Assembly (NCBI RefSeq): GCF_021134715.1
Contig: NC_060017.1
Location: forward strand, 124,001-188,000
Origin: Daphnia pulex
Lineage: Eukaryota > Arthropoda > Branchiopoda > Diplostraca > Daphniidae
DNA length: 64,000 nt
Reading direction: 5' to 3'
Translations under genes and position numbers: made by a program
Notes under the pieces: generated by a model
Seen by the model: the letters and a program-made list of their open reading frames with translations, nothing else
Database searches by the model: none
What the model was told of the DNA's origin: nothing
Part shown: piece after piece, positions 10,411 to 20,372 of the stretch
Layout of the letters: the number at the start of each line of letters is the position of its first letter
Numbering within the stretch: the first letter of the stretch is position 1

Positions 10411-11162
10411 GATCATTTCGGTCGACGAAGAGAGGATAGAGGATCGGTCCGTCGTTGGACGTTAAAAAAGCTGCCATCATATCGTTTTTATGCTGCCTTA
10501 GCAGCTAATTATTAATAAAACATATCATTTAATCACTAAATTGACTTATAAGTGTTAAATAACCAGTTTTAATGAATTCCTAGTCATTATATTCCCCAAG
10601 AAACGTCAGTTATTTAAAAATGAGCGCCTTGGATACAGCATTGCCGGTATCCGAAACAGCGTTGCCGGTATCAAATAACGACTGACAGTTCGTGAAAAAC
10701 CGTTACACACCGACGTCTGGTGCCCCCAAGGGCTCAGATATCGACGTCTGTCTACCGGAAATATTATAAATCAAATGTTGCTCTATTTTTTAATGCAAAA
10801 AGTGTATTTTCCAAACAAAGTGTAAAAATTTACCGGTTTTTAAATTTTTGAGATGGTCTGTTGATATTATAGTCCCGTAATTCGACGTCTGTCTTGCGGG
10901 ATTATTGATCAACATAATGTTAGCTTGCTTCCTAGAGAAAATTTGGGCTTGCTAAACAAAGTTGATTTTTTTTACCGTTCACGCCGACTTCGGGATCGCG
11001 TCACGCTTGAACGCCCCGGCCGCCAGTCGACAGACGAGGCTTTTCGTGTGTGTCATACCCCCCCCCCCTTACCATATTTTAGCCTCAAACCTTTTGCTAA
11101 ATCATTGTCATGTTTTTTGGGCCCAGCTCCCAGACTAGAATCAAGCAAGGTTTTGGCGTAAC

Positions 11163-11191
11163 ACTCGTATTTTATTTCGTAATACGAGTGC
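11163..11191. repeat. Short perfect-like palindrome
   Basis: CACTCGTATT and AATACGAGTG face each other across about nine bases just right of the foldback element. It may mark the end of another small element; no partner copy was found in the window. Confidence 0.5.
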
Positions 11192-11444
11192 TACAATCAG
11201 CGAAAAACCAAAATAGTTTTTTCGAGCCTCGCGGCATTAATCAAATCGGCCATTGTTCCGTTTCCCCCCGTCAAGTAGCCGAAGGCTTCTTTACCATAGG
11301 TTAAGGGGTTTGGGATGGCCAGATGCCTATCAGAGACCCAGAGGCCAGATCGGTCTATGATCCGTTTTTCCCCCGATAGAGGATCCGTTTTAAGGAACAT
11401 CGAGATGGGACCATTGTCCGTTCTCGGTCGAAGTTTGTGTTCAT

Positions 11445-11999
11445 TCCTCATTGCCTTTAGGGTCTGTTGGGGTGACCACCCCCCGTCCCCTCGATAGGTG
11501 TAGACTGACGTTATGAGGGAGACCACCCCAAGAGACCCTAAAGGCAAAGAGGGGAAAATGTTGTTTTCGCGAGCGCTAGGTGGCTTATAGGATGAAGCCC
11601 GGCATGAAAAAAAAAAACAAAGAAATTTTGGGAAATTTTGTCCAAAATTTCAATCATTAATATCTCGGCTTCGAAGTCGAGTATTTAACAAATATTAAAA
11701 TGATTTGAAGAGACGGGCTATTCCATCATTTTAAACTAATTATAATATTTTTAGTTGTAGCAGTTGACGAGGAAACTGCTGCACAAAAACAAAAAAAAGT
11801 CGAAATTTTGGCTACCCCCTCTCCGTTTTTTTCAAATATCTCCTAAATAAAAAAAGGTAAGCCATTGCGATTTTTAGCAATCGACTAAGCAAAACAAATT
11901 TCACAAAACCCTTATATTTTTTTATTTTAGGACCCCCAGGGATGGTTTCCACAAAATCGAAAACCCCCAAACAGATCTCTTTGAGTCGTAGACGGCTTG
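11445..11999. mobile_element. Right half of a second-type TTAA palindromic element
   Basis: This matches the right half of the complete element at 42635-43632 (TTTAGGGTCTGTTG, the GCGAGCGCTAGGTGGCTTAT block, and the end CTCTTTGAGTCG...GGCTTG). It ends at TTAA (12000-12003). The left half is reduced to the centre, so it is truncated. Confidence 0.7.
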
Positions 12000-12003
12000 T
12001 TAA

Positions 12004-12128
12004 TAATAATTTTTAAAGAAGGATCAATCGATAGAGCTTAAAAAAGCGATTCTAAGTCTCCAAAGCACCTTTCTAGTAAAGATAAGAAATTAAAAGATAT
12101 TTGCGTTTAATTTTTAGAGGACGGGATA
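12004..12128. other. Spacer, nothing recognised
   Basis: Short AT-rich stretch between two mobile elements. Confidence 0.3.
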
Positions 12129-12354
12129 GGTGTTCGTTGGTTGTCTCCACCTAACGCTAAGAATTCCAAACTTTTCTATGGTTTTTAGAAAGAAAGCATA
12201 GCAGAATGCAAATCACAAACACAGGAATCCAGAGAGTTAACCAGAGAATCACAGATAGCAGACGCACCTAATCATACCAAACCAAACCAAAACCAGAGAA
12301 TCACAGGGTGGTCAACTAAAAATCACCGCTAGGCGGGGACAACCAACGAACACC
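12129..12354. mobile_element. Small inverted-repeat element (MITE)
   Basis: The ends GGTGTTCGTTGGTTGTC (12129) and GACAACCAACGAACACC (to 12354) are perfect inverted repeats 226 bp apart. The interior has no frame and contains AGAGAATCACAG twice. Size and structure fit a miniature inverted-repeat element; no clear target duplication was seen. Confidence 0.7.
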
Positions 12355-12779
12355 AACGCAATTTCTAATTAAAATATCGCCGAAATGAAATATTTCCTGC
12401 ATTTTTTAATAGACTCCAGCTGATTTTTGAAGCTCGATTCATTAAAGCAAAAAAAAAAAAAAAAAAATGGTAGCCGACATGGGAATTGTCAAAGTGACCC
12501 GTCCTCTAGCTTAAGTAGTTCATGGCCGAGATCAAAGTGGTCCGAAATTTAGATGGGGTCTGAGATTGGCACACATTTCGGCCCACTCGGATCTCGGATC
12601 TCGGCCCACTCGGTTCTTTTAAGAGCCAAAAAAAAAGAGAAAGGCTTCTTCTTGTACACAATGGGAGTTGCAATTTTTATAAAAATCTTTAAATCAGCAT
12701 TTTATCAAAGAAATTTTGAATATTAGATCTTAGTAGAAGATTTTCTAGTAACGAAAAATTAATCGAGGAAATAATTGCA

Positions 12780-13733
12780 TTATGCCAAGGGGTTGTTGGG
12801 AACAAATAAATTCAAATGGTTAGAACGAATTGCAGCCCGACTTATTGGAAGGGTTTCTTTAAGAGCCGCCCGAAGTCTAACACCATCCGCGTCGTCCACC
12901 CAATAGTTCCAAATCTGAAAAAGAATTGAACTATCGATACATTTTGTGGATAAAACACATTTAGAATTCCAAAAAGAACTGCTGCTGAACAGCCCACCAC
13001 GAGCAGCCGCTGCTCGCAGTAAGGAAACAAATACCAGTCCGAAACTGGAGTTGGTGTAATTTCTCAACGTCTGTCGCTACATAGCCTGCAGTCATCTTCA
13101 TAAATTTGAGAGTTTGGATCCTTGATGGCTAATGCATGATCCAAAATTATCCGGGAAAATTTTGTTTGAAACAGTTTAGATGGTCAAGACAGAGCAGCTT
13201 CTTCTCAAACCCTCTTTTAGTAAGTAAATATAAAATGTTAATTCAGAAAAAAAGACACATATAGGGCATTATTACCTTATACGTTGCGATTACGACATCG
13301 TAATTATCGGCACCCGCACGCATGGGACCGTCGAAGCATAACAACTTAAGTGATCCTATCTTGCAAACTTGTTTGATCATGTTCTTCATTTTCCCTGGAA
13401 AATAAAACACATATTGATAGATGACGAAATTTTTGAAGGCTTAAAAATTGTTTAGGTTAAACGGCCCTAAAAAGACCCCTCCCCCCCCCCCAAAAAAAAC
13501 ACACACACACAAAAGAAAGGCACTCATGATATATACTTTTTTGGGGGAAACAGAAACAGTGCGAACCACTTACCGGATTTTCCAGAGCAAACAGTTAAGG
13601 TCGCCGAAGTAAAAAATTCTTCCCATGGATAGGTTGGAATACAGAAATGCTTGTGATGTAGTATGAGGGATGCGATGCATTGCTCTTTGTTTAAACATTG
13701 GTAGGCAAATAATCCGCCTATAAACAAAAACAG
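12780..13733 (-). pseudogene. SNF2-family ATPase pseudogene, copy 1
   Basis: Minus-strand exons in the order of an SNF2/RAD5-type helicase. 13733-13574: GGLFAYQCLNKEQCIASLIL, where a working motif I would read GGLLADEMGLGKT, then TLTVCSGKSG and a GTAAGT donor. 13398-13281: MIKQVCKIGSLKLLCFDG then NYDVVIATYK and GTAATA. About 13200-13075: FSRIILDHALAIKDPNS, where motif II should be DE[AS]H. 12920-12780: IWNYWVDDADGVRLRAALKE. Motif I has lost the GK[ST] core and motif II the DE, and there is a stop after CRLCSDRR, so this copy cannot hydrolyse ATP. Related pieces lie on the plus strand at 19283 and 20373-21043. The exact subfamily (HLTF/TTF2-like) is uncertain. Confidence 0.7.
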
Positions 13734-13904
13734 ATTTAATGAAACTTTTTGTTAAACAAGAAATAAAATAAACTCCCCGGCAGGATCCTCTGACTCACGC
13801 CACAATAAAGACCTTAAACATCACCTCTCATGTAGTAAGAGAGGATTGGCCAGATTGGGTGGAGTTGCTTCAATTTCGGTGACCAATGGTGATCGAGCTA
13901 AAAC

Positions 13905-14180
13905 ATTTATGAATACCTCCACGTGAAATCCATAATCTTCTTCATAGAAATCCTCGTCGGACGGATGAAGAGGCAGAGGAGGAGGACGAAGACGAACTGG
14001 ACGACGAAGACGAACTGGACGACGAAGACGAACTGGACGACGAAAACGAACTGGACAACGAAGACGAACTGGACGACGAAGACGAACTGGACAAGGACTA
14101 CGAAGACAATGAAGCAATCTCTCCACAAGGAGCTTTGGAACCTATTAACTGGAAGTTGTTCGACTCTTCGAATCCTAGCT
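13905..14180 (+). pseudogene. Acidic-repeat exon remnant, not recognised
   Basis: The plus-strand frame reads DEEAEEEDEDELDD, then further DELDDE units, then DYEDNEAISPQGALEPINWK and a stop. It has no start codon in frame and no clear acceptor. A shorter diverged copy lies at 16090-16330, which suggests both are pieces of a duplicated gene. The function is unknown. Confidence 0.4.
13981..14098. repeat. 18 bp acidic minisatellite
   Basis: About six tandem copies of the unit GACGAAGACGAACTGGAC with a few changes, coding DEDELD on the plus strand. Confidence 0.85.
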
Positions 14181-14758
14181 AGTAAAGAAAATGATGATGA
14201 AAGTAATGGAACAGTCCCCAAAACGTAGATGATGTTTACCGCTATAACCCCTTCTGTATTTAACTCCAACAATGAAACATCCGGGTTTTTGGACGTAACT
14301 ATCCCATCAGCCAGATCACAGGCACCAATGTTATACTCGGCAGAATAATCTTCTTCACTGGTTGTTTTACTTCAATATTCTTCACAGCAAAATTCTTCGA
14401 AAGAACTCCTACTTTCCAAATCAACATATTCCTCACTAACGCCCTCCGACAATAGTTCCTTGTTGACACATTCACCACAATCACCAGAAGTGGTGAATTT
14501 AAAAAAAAACAATGAATCAAAGAGAAAACTCAAACTTATACGCAATAATGCGAAAAAACGAAAAAGATTGAATAGAGAAACATTCATGAGCGAAGCTCGG
14601 ATTAAATTTAACGACCCAGAAATGAAAGCGATATCCATGACCATAATTCATCTAAGGGAATTCGTTTGGATCCAAATTAAAAAAAAATAATAATTAAATT
14701 AATTAAACCATAATGTTTTTTTTTTACTTCATTTACCTTCAGTACGGGAAAAATATAT
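14181..14758. other. No gene called
   Basis: A plus-strand stretch at 14510-14690 reads as a Lys/Arg-rich peptide (ESKRKLKLIRNNAKKRKR). It has no splice partner that I can support. Confidence 0.3.
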
Positions 14759-15795
14759 CTAGAAACGAAGGGAAAGTCGTTCTACATTGAATGGAATTCC
14801 ATGCAGGATTGCAGGACAAAGGCAACAAAGAGGAAACACAACATTGACCAGTGATTTAAAATATGGGTGATGAGCAATGCATCTGCTCTTTAAGACATTC
14901 AGGACTGTGTCGCCGTTTCCATCTGCAATGTGAAGATTACTGCCTGTTTTTAGCAGAAACTTGAATAAATGGACTTCTTCAACCAAACAAGTGTATTGCA
15001 TTTGGGCCAAAATGTGAAGCGGGGTTCGGCAGTCCTCGTCGATGGCGTTGGGATCAGCTCTAAGTTTAAGGATCAGCTTAATGTCCTTGTAACTTGTAAA
15101 GAATTGTTTGAAGCCAGTCATCATTCTATTCTGAGCAGCTGCGTGTACAACGGTGTTCGTGCGTCCTGGAAACAAGTCTCTAATATAATTTGAGTAATAT
15201 TTTTTCAACTGCTCCTTCTCCTGACTGTTCAACCAGGGGGAAATGGACTGCAAAATAATCACGAAAGACAACACCAATTCCGCTAAGTTATCACACTCCT
15301 TGCGAAAATCCTTCTGGTCGATCGGAGACATCATTGCTGGTTCTGGCAAAAACTTTGCGATGGTTCCGATGAATTTTGTGGGCTGGAATAAATTAGCATA
15401 GGAGAGTTCTTCTCTGTCTGTAATCCTGCAGATCGGGTAGCACGCTGATGAAGAAGCTTTACATGTTGGGAAGAGTGCACTGGAAAAAATTAAATTATTG
15501 ATGGGAAAACATTTGTTGGTTGAACTCCGTCGTTAGTTCTAGGATTAGCAAGTGTTGATGAAAGTTGCACTATTGCCTGTGTTACTTTCATCCAAGTCAT
15601 AACCGAAATGAAGCACATTTTTGAGATAAAGCCAATGGGGATGTTCAAGGTTCATCTGGCTGGCAATTAAGAGTGGCTCTTTAAATGCGATACCACCACG
15701 CCACTACAGTTATATATATTATTTATCAGTTTTAGTAGAGCAGTTTTTTACCTTGTTCATTGATGAGAAATCGCTTATAATCACACATTTGTAAG
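14759..15795 (-). CDS. FEM-1-like ankyrin-repeat protein, partly decayed
   Basis: The main minus-strand exon 15479-14759 (acceptor TTTTTTCCAG) encodes CYPICRITDREELSY, a helical region, then ankyrin units (TVVHAAAQNR; ADPNAIDEDCRTPLHILAQM; GSNLHIADGNGDTVLNVLKS) and a tail in the FEM-1 style (FPLCCLCPAILHGIPF) to a stop at 14759. FEM-1 proteins are substrate receptors of CUL2 ubiquitin ligases. Upstream, 15791-15755 reads MCDYKRFLINEQ with a GTAAAA donor and may be the first exon. The piece between (about 15718-15570, IASQMNLEHPHWLYLKNVLH) is open but runs into several stops before the next acceptor, so the middle is damaged or the splicing is not resolved. Ankyrin assignment is firm; FEM-1 is likely. 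Confidence 0.55.
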
Positions 15796-16080
15796 GTTAA
15801 CGTGCACATACAAATTTCTCTTCTAGTTTTTGGTGTTATTTAACTTTAAACTCTTTAAGTGGGTTGTTATGTAAAATATTGGGGTACCTATTTTAAAATA
15901 TACTTTTTAAATGATAGGTAACTGTCATACAAATTAACAGTTGAAGTGCAAATTCCTTATTTACGTACAAAAGTAGCGTGTTTTCTAATATACTTCTGAC
16001 AAAGGATCTTTCCAAGGAATTTTTCCCAGTTGCTAAATGAAAACTATTACATTATTGATTTATACATTATACATTACGTA
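15796..16080. other. AT-rich spacer, nothing recognised
   Basis: No frame, repeat or signal could be supported. Confidence 0.3.
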
Positions 16081-16330
16081 CGTTATTACATTTCTGAACG
16101 CCCCAACGTGAAATCCGTTATCTTCTTCTTTATAGAAATTCCGTCTAATGATGGGAGGCAGAGGAGGATGACGAAGACGATGTGAATGAAGTTATCTCTA
16201 TACGCAGCTTTAAAAGCTCTTAACTGGAATTTGTACGATTTCTTCTGATCCTAGCCAATTTCCGTCTATACAAAAAAGTAAAGAAAACGACGATGACGGA
16301 AATAGATGAAAAAGTCCCCAAAACTAAGAT
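16081..16330 (+). repeat. Diverged second copy of the 13905-14240 segment
   Basis: It shares with 13915-14240 the blocks CGTGAAATCC, TCTTCTTC, GAGGCAGAGGAGGA(T/G)GACGAAGACGA, GCTTTRRAAVCTMTTAACTGGAA, GATCCTAGC and AGTCCCCAAAAC in the same order, but with a much shorter acidic run. A further short piece of it may be at 17060-17110. Confidence 0.65.
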
Positions 16331-17689
16331 GATACTGGTTGATACGTCTACCTTAACCTATCTCCCCTACAGAATATCCGGCTCTGGGTTCTCTGAACTG
16401 GGAATTTCACATCCAAAATCAACAAATTTATCTTCAGTTGTAGTATACCTAAATCAGGGTCGCGTCCAAAGTAGAAAATAGTTAGGGTAATCTTTTTTGC
16501 ATGTTAAGAAAGCTGAGTTAGTTAGTTCCCACGACAGTATGTTCATTGGCTGACTTTAAAATTCTTGAGCCGCATAGTTAAGAGAACTTAGCAGCTTGTG
16601 CTAAAAGCAGAGAAAATCAGAATAGACAAACCTGTCATTCCTTTGTTCCTTCCCCTTTTCCTATATGGTAAATAACCTACCCTCGAAGCTAACCACCCTA
16701 TATTTTTCTAATTTGGACGCGACCCAGCATTTATCATAGAAGAAGACTGTGGTCGGTTTCTTATCCTTGGTCTTTATCTGCGATTTTATCGTTTTATCAT
16801 GGTAGAAGAGTTCAATGATTTCATATAATATATTTCATTTCAAAAATTTATATTATTTAAACGTGCAGTACTGCAGTCAACAATTAAACGAACTGTAAGA
16901 TTTTTAATGCATAAATTTTACACGCTTTTTACATTTCGACTTTTATAGCAATGAATGGAGAGAAAATAATTGCATCTCATGACAAGGGTTTGATGGGTGA
17001 CTAATGGAATGTTCAGCTTAGGGATCTCTGCACTCTGAATTAGCTAGAAGAATAATAAAATAATCTCTTAACAAGAAGTTTTACAATTCTTCGGATCCTA
17101 GCCGATTTACGTCTGCAAGAAAGGATTTTGATCGCACAGCTTTATTTTCAGATTCTGGCACAGCAGCTGTTTCAGATTTAGCAGTATTCTAATGGTGTGA
17201 GAGACGGATTCGTACTCGGTGCTACCGTGTTAAACTGGAAGTCCAGCGTGGTCCAGCGGCGAAGTTTCAACCCTTCAATTTTTGCTTCGAACGCTTCGCG
17301 CTGGTCTCCGCTAGTCTCTCGCTTCTTTTTCCGTGTATCTTACTCGAGGCTTATCTTCGCTTCCGCCTTTCTCTTTTTATTTGCGTAAAGCTTCTTTCGT
17401 TGAACCTTCGTCGCTTCTGCTTCGCGTAGGATCGTGGCATCGCCCTCTTCATACTGGGCTCACACCTCCAGTGATTCGTCGGCCTTGTATAAATGGCGGC
17501 AGAACAACCTTAAGGAAATAAAATTTAAAACGAAAAGGCATCGCATTTCCATCAATTACCACGTTGACAACTTAAATCAAATTAAACATTGACGTTGCCA
17601 TCCGTCATCATCTCCTCTACAATCTAGAATTATTTTTTTTGTTTGATTCAAACGATGGTACTTTTTACAATGGTGACGTATGAATGCAA
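16331..17689. other. No gene supported
   Basis: Includes a stretch rich in TTCGCTTC-type pyrimidines at 17270-17430. Short frames exist but show no domain or splice context. Confidence 0.35.
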
Positions 17690-18200
17690 GATCACGCTTT
17701 ATCTGAAGGTCCACTTACCTTTCCTATGATGGATTGGTCTTATTATGTCAGAAATTTCCCAAAAGAACTGTGTTTTAATGATTTATTGTGTGGTAAAGGT
17801 GCAGATGAAACTGACAATTCACAACAAGTAGCAAACACTATACGACAATGCGTAAAAATTGGAGCGAAAACAGAAAAATTAGAGCAGTTTTCATGAAAAG
17901 TAACGGAACATTTTCCTTATATTTCCCATTGTCCATACAAAAGGGATTTATCTATAAGTAAAAAAGCAGTTGCAAATATCTCATTGTGCAATTATTCATG
18001 TTCTCCCTTTCCAAATTGTATGAAGGAAATATCAAATTGATTTGGTTATCAAAGGAACTTTTGATTTGGATTATACCGCACCAAAAGATTTTCAATCAAT
18101 GAAAGCGCCACGTTATTAAGAAGAGGTATGGGATGACACAACAGACCCAGTCCAGTGTTTTTTTTGTGGATATGGTATGAAGAACTATTCCATAATTATG
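17690..18200 (+). pseudogene. Possible decayed BIR/IAP-like region
   Basis: A weak call. A frame at 17684-17896 is unassigned. It is followed by EHFPYISHCPYK, which resembles the end of a BIR domain (H-x-x-x-F-P-x-C-P), and near 18140 by DTTDPVQCFFCGYGMKNY, which resembles the CxxC part of the BIR zinc site. Stops and frame changes separate the two. IAP proteins bind caspases or act as ubiquitin ligases. The similarity is short and could be chance. Confidence 0.25.
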
Positions 18201-18217
18201 GTTCAATAGAGCAATAG

Positions 18218-18313
18218 AGTCCGGATTTTTAGAGTCCTTTTCCGGATTACGATCCGAAAAGTACCTCCACCAGAAAGGGGGAATTTCGGTCCGCTTGAGT
18301 AGGAGATCGCTTG
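18218..18313. mobile_element. Solo end of the first-type TTAA element
   Basis: It matches the last about 95 bases of the palindromic element at 7337-8303 (TCCGGATTACGATCCGAAAA to GGAGATCGCTTG) and ends at TTAA (18314-18317). A 12-base insertion (AGAAAGGGGGAA) distinguishes it. The rest of the element is missing. Confidence 0.8.
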
Positions 18314-18317
18314 TTAA

Positions 18318-18785
18318 ATGGTTTAATTGTCGATTCCAAATAAGCTAATGATAAAATATTCAAATTTTCATTCATGGAAAACAATTCCCTTTCCCTTCTT
18401 GAAGTAAATCCTCTCGGATTTATCACATTAATTATTGCTTTTAAATCTGCGAAAAATGTATATTTTTCTTTTCCATTCAGCACTAAAAACTTATTTAGCC
18501 AAATACCTGAAATCAAAACACAAATTCAACATCATCAATTGTAGTAAGTAGTGCTGCTCAAGTGCTTATGGTGAATTCGTTGTATGTTTTCCTAACGTTT
18601 AGAACTTTCTTGTTTTCCAAATTGGAATTTTGAGATTAGAATCGAAACAAATTCCTAATTTTAACCATTCCATATTTAGTTTACTAAATAGTTGTCTAGC
18701 TTCTTCATTATTTCCCGAAATAAGATTTCTTTCTTAAATATAACTTCTTTCACATAAAAGGAAAGCATGGATTTGCTTGTTAAAA
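18318..18785. other. AT-rich, no gene supported
   Basis: Nothing recognised beyond short chance frames. Confidence 0.3.
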
Positions 18786-19240
18786 ACCAGAATTTTCACA
18801 TATCGTTAGCAGAATTACAGAATAAAAAATAACCTGATGTTGAATAAATGCAGTAATTTTGTCCATGAGGAACTTTCGATTGAAGCAGCTCATTATTTTG
18901 AATCAGCTGCAGTGCCAAGATAGGAGAGTGAGCTGTGTGAACAAAGATCTTGAAAAACAACTTCACATACCGTAAATATAATAACAGAATCAAAATTCAC
19001 CTGATAGTGATTTTGTCCATAGGGAACTTTTGACGAAGGAAGCTCATCCTGAATTAGCTTTTGTCCCTAGATCGGAAAGTTAGCTGTGTTAACAAAATTC
19101 TTCAAGTGTTTGTGGTGTGCTTGCCCATAGGGGACTTTGTCCGAGGGCACTACAACTGAAGATAAATAAGTTAATATTGGATGTGCTGAGAACCCAGTTG
19201 AGAGAACCCAAAGTGGGTTTACTGTTTTTGTGTAAATGCC
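18786..19240 (-). pseudogene. Duplicated unrecognised exon pieces
   Basis: The minus strand carries related segments: HTAHSPILALQLIQNNELL then SKVPHGQNYC near 18930-18830; NTANFPI (stop) GQKLIQDELPSSKVPYGQNH near 19085-19000 with a GTGAAT donor; and DKVPYGQAHHKH near 19140. The repeated core SKVPxGQN shows tandem duplication of one exon of a gene I cannot name. The stop in the second copy indicates decay. Confidence 0.4.
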
Positions 19241-19282
19241 GTGCGGAAATTTCGTCATTTATGCAGATATATTTTATTTTTT

Positions 19283-19390
19283 AGGGAAATTGATAAAATA
19301 AATTGTGAAGACAGATCGCTTACGTTCAAATGCTTTCATGGTCGTGGGCGTCAAAGATTTGATTTGCTTGACTACGATATTGTCAAGCAA
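19283..19390 (+). pseudogene. SNF2-family ATPase fragment, copy 2
   Basis: One exon-sized piece: EIDKINCEDRSLTFKCFHG then RQRFDLLDYDIVKQ. The copy at 20373-20492 has the same exon ending in the expected LTTYQ before its donor. Here homology stops just before that point and sequence resembling a CDK9 intron begins. Confidence 0.65.
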
Positions 19391-19550
19391 GGGACAAAAG
19401 ACATTTCTAAGTCATATAAGAAAAAAACATTTGTTACCAATAAATATTAGCACTCAACCCCCTTTCTCATTTTTATAAGCACTTTATTAGAGCTAATTTT
19501 TTTCGAGCTTTTAACACTTCCCCAAAGGTACCCTAGGTCCTATTATACGG
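19391..19550 (-). pseudogene. CDK9 fragment (intron plus part of exon 1)
   Basis: This matches 46435-46595 of the intact CDK9 gene: GACATTTC, the intron block AACATTT(T/G)GTTACCAA, the splice-site region TAGCACTCA, and exon 1 sequence through CTTTAAACACTTCCCCAAAGG (here CTTTTAACACTTCCCCAAAGG). Intron sequence is included, so it is a genomic copy and not a retrocopy. It is joined directly to the SNF2 fragment. Confidence 0.75.
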
Positions 19551-19699
19551 TATACTAAATCAAAAAACAAGATTAGGCCGGGTGATTCGTTGGTGTCAAA
19601 CTATAGCTAGAACACGCCTCAGTACAGAGAGTTGACGCAACAATGAAAAAAAAAATTCTTATAGTTTTTACAGATCAGCCATAATCATTCTACACTCGA

Positions 19700-20108
19700 A
19701 ACATACGATGTTGTCGATCTTAAGAATGGAACGGATGGTTTTCGAAGCCAAAGTGATCGCAATGGTGGTCAATAGAACAGGCTGTACAGCTCCTTCGTCC
19801 AGCATGTTAGTATTAGCATCTTAAATAACATAAACATTTAACATCTTTCAAGCATTTAAATGGAAAAGAATCATTATTCCATAATACCATGTGACCTTCA
19901 ATACCAGATGACTTGAACCCGCAGGCGTCTTTGTTCCTCAAATCAGTCACGGTTGTGATAGGGATAAGATCTGCGTTTTTGGCCAACGTCATAGGAATCA
20001 CTTCCAGACAGAACATCCTGAAGAGATCACGCAGCCTCTTCTAAGACACGATTGTTGCTACCTCGGACGATGACCGGTATTGTTTTGGCAACACGATAGA
20101 ATACCCAT
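19700..20108 (-). pseudogene. CCT4 (chaperonin delta subunit) pseudogene fragment
   Basis: On the minus strand: [19 protein letters not shown], then TGA (an Arg in CCT4) and SLQDV; then in another frame [18 protein letters not shown] and [12 protein letters not shown]; then after non-coding sequence MLDEGAVQPVLLTTIAITLA and KTIRSILKIDNIV. These are the apical/intermediate/equatorial motifs of the CCT delta subunit in order (V-RGSN, LEVIP-TLAENAGL-PI, TVTELR, RSILKIDD). A part between SLQDV and CLEVIP is deleted. CCT is the cytosolic chaperonin for actin and tubulin. Stops, frame changes and deletion make it a pseudogene. Confidence 0.8.
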
Positions 20109-20372
20109 AATCTTTCCAATTAAACAACAAGTCCTAAAAAAATGAAATTGCGAGTTATGTATTATCTCACCAACTCACAATTAACCCAAAGTGGATGTAC
20201 TGTTTTCGTGTTTAAAAAATGAAGCAAAGATGTGTAAGGGACGTAAGACGGCCCATAAGCTGTAACCAGTGGCAACAAGCCATGGCCACCGGCGCCTACT
20301 TTATCAAACTCAAACTTTTTTTTTTGTTTATGCCGAGGAGGAATTTCGTCATTAATATTGATATAATTTATT

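Larger units (their letters stand above)
6821..11135. mobile_element. 4.3 kb foldback DNA element with about 725 bp inverted arms
   Basis: The left end GTCTGGGAGCTGG (6821) and right end CCAGCTCCCAGAC (to 11135) begin long inverted arms: 6821-8510 on the left (interrupted by a nested 967 bp element) and 10411-11135 on the right. Both ends are flanked by TA (6819-6820 and 11136-11137), which fits the TA target duplication of Tc1/mariner-like elements, although two bases can match by chance. No transposase frame is seen, so it would be non-autonomous. The arms include a shared stretch near 8445 and 10470 (AGCTTTTTTAACGTCCAACG in the left arm). Confidence 0.8.

Noticed and set aside
13821-14272. 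Arg/Pro-Val repeat proteins on the minus strand
   Set aside because: They are antisense readings of the acidic 18 bp minisatellite.
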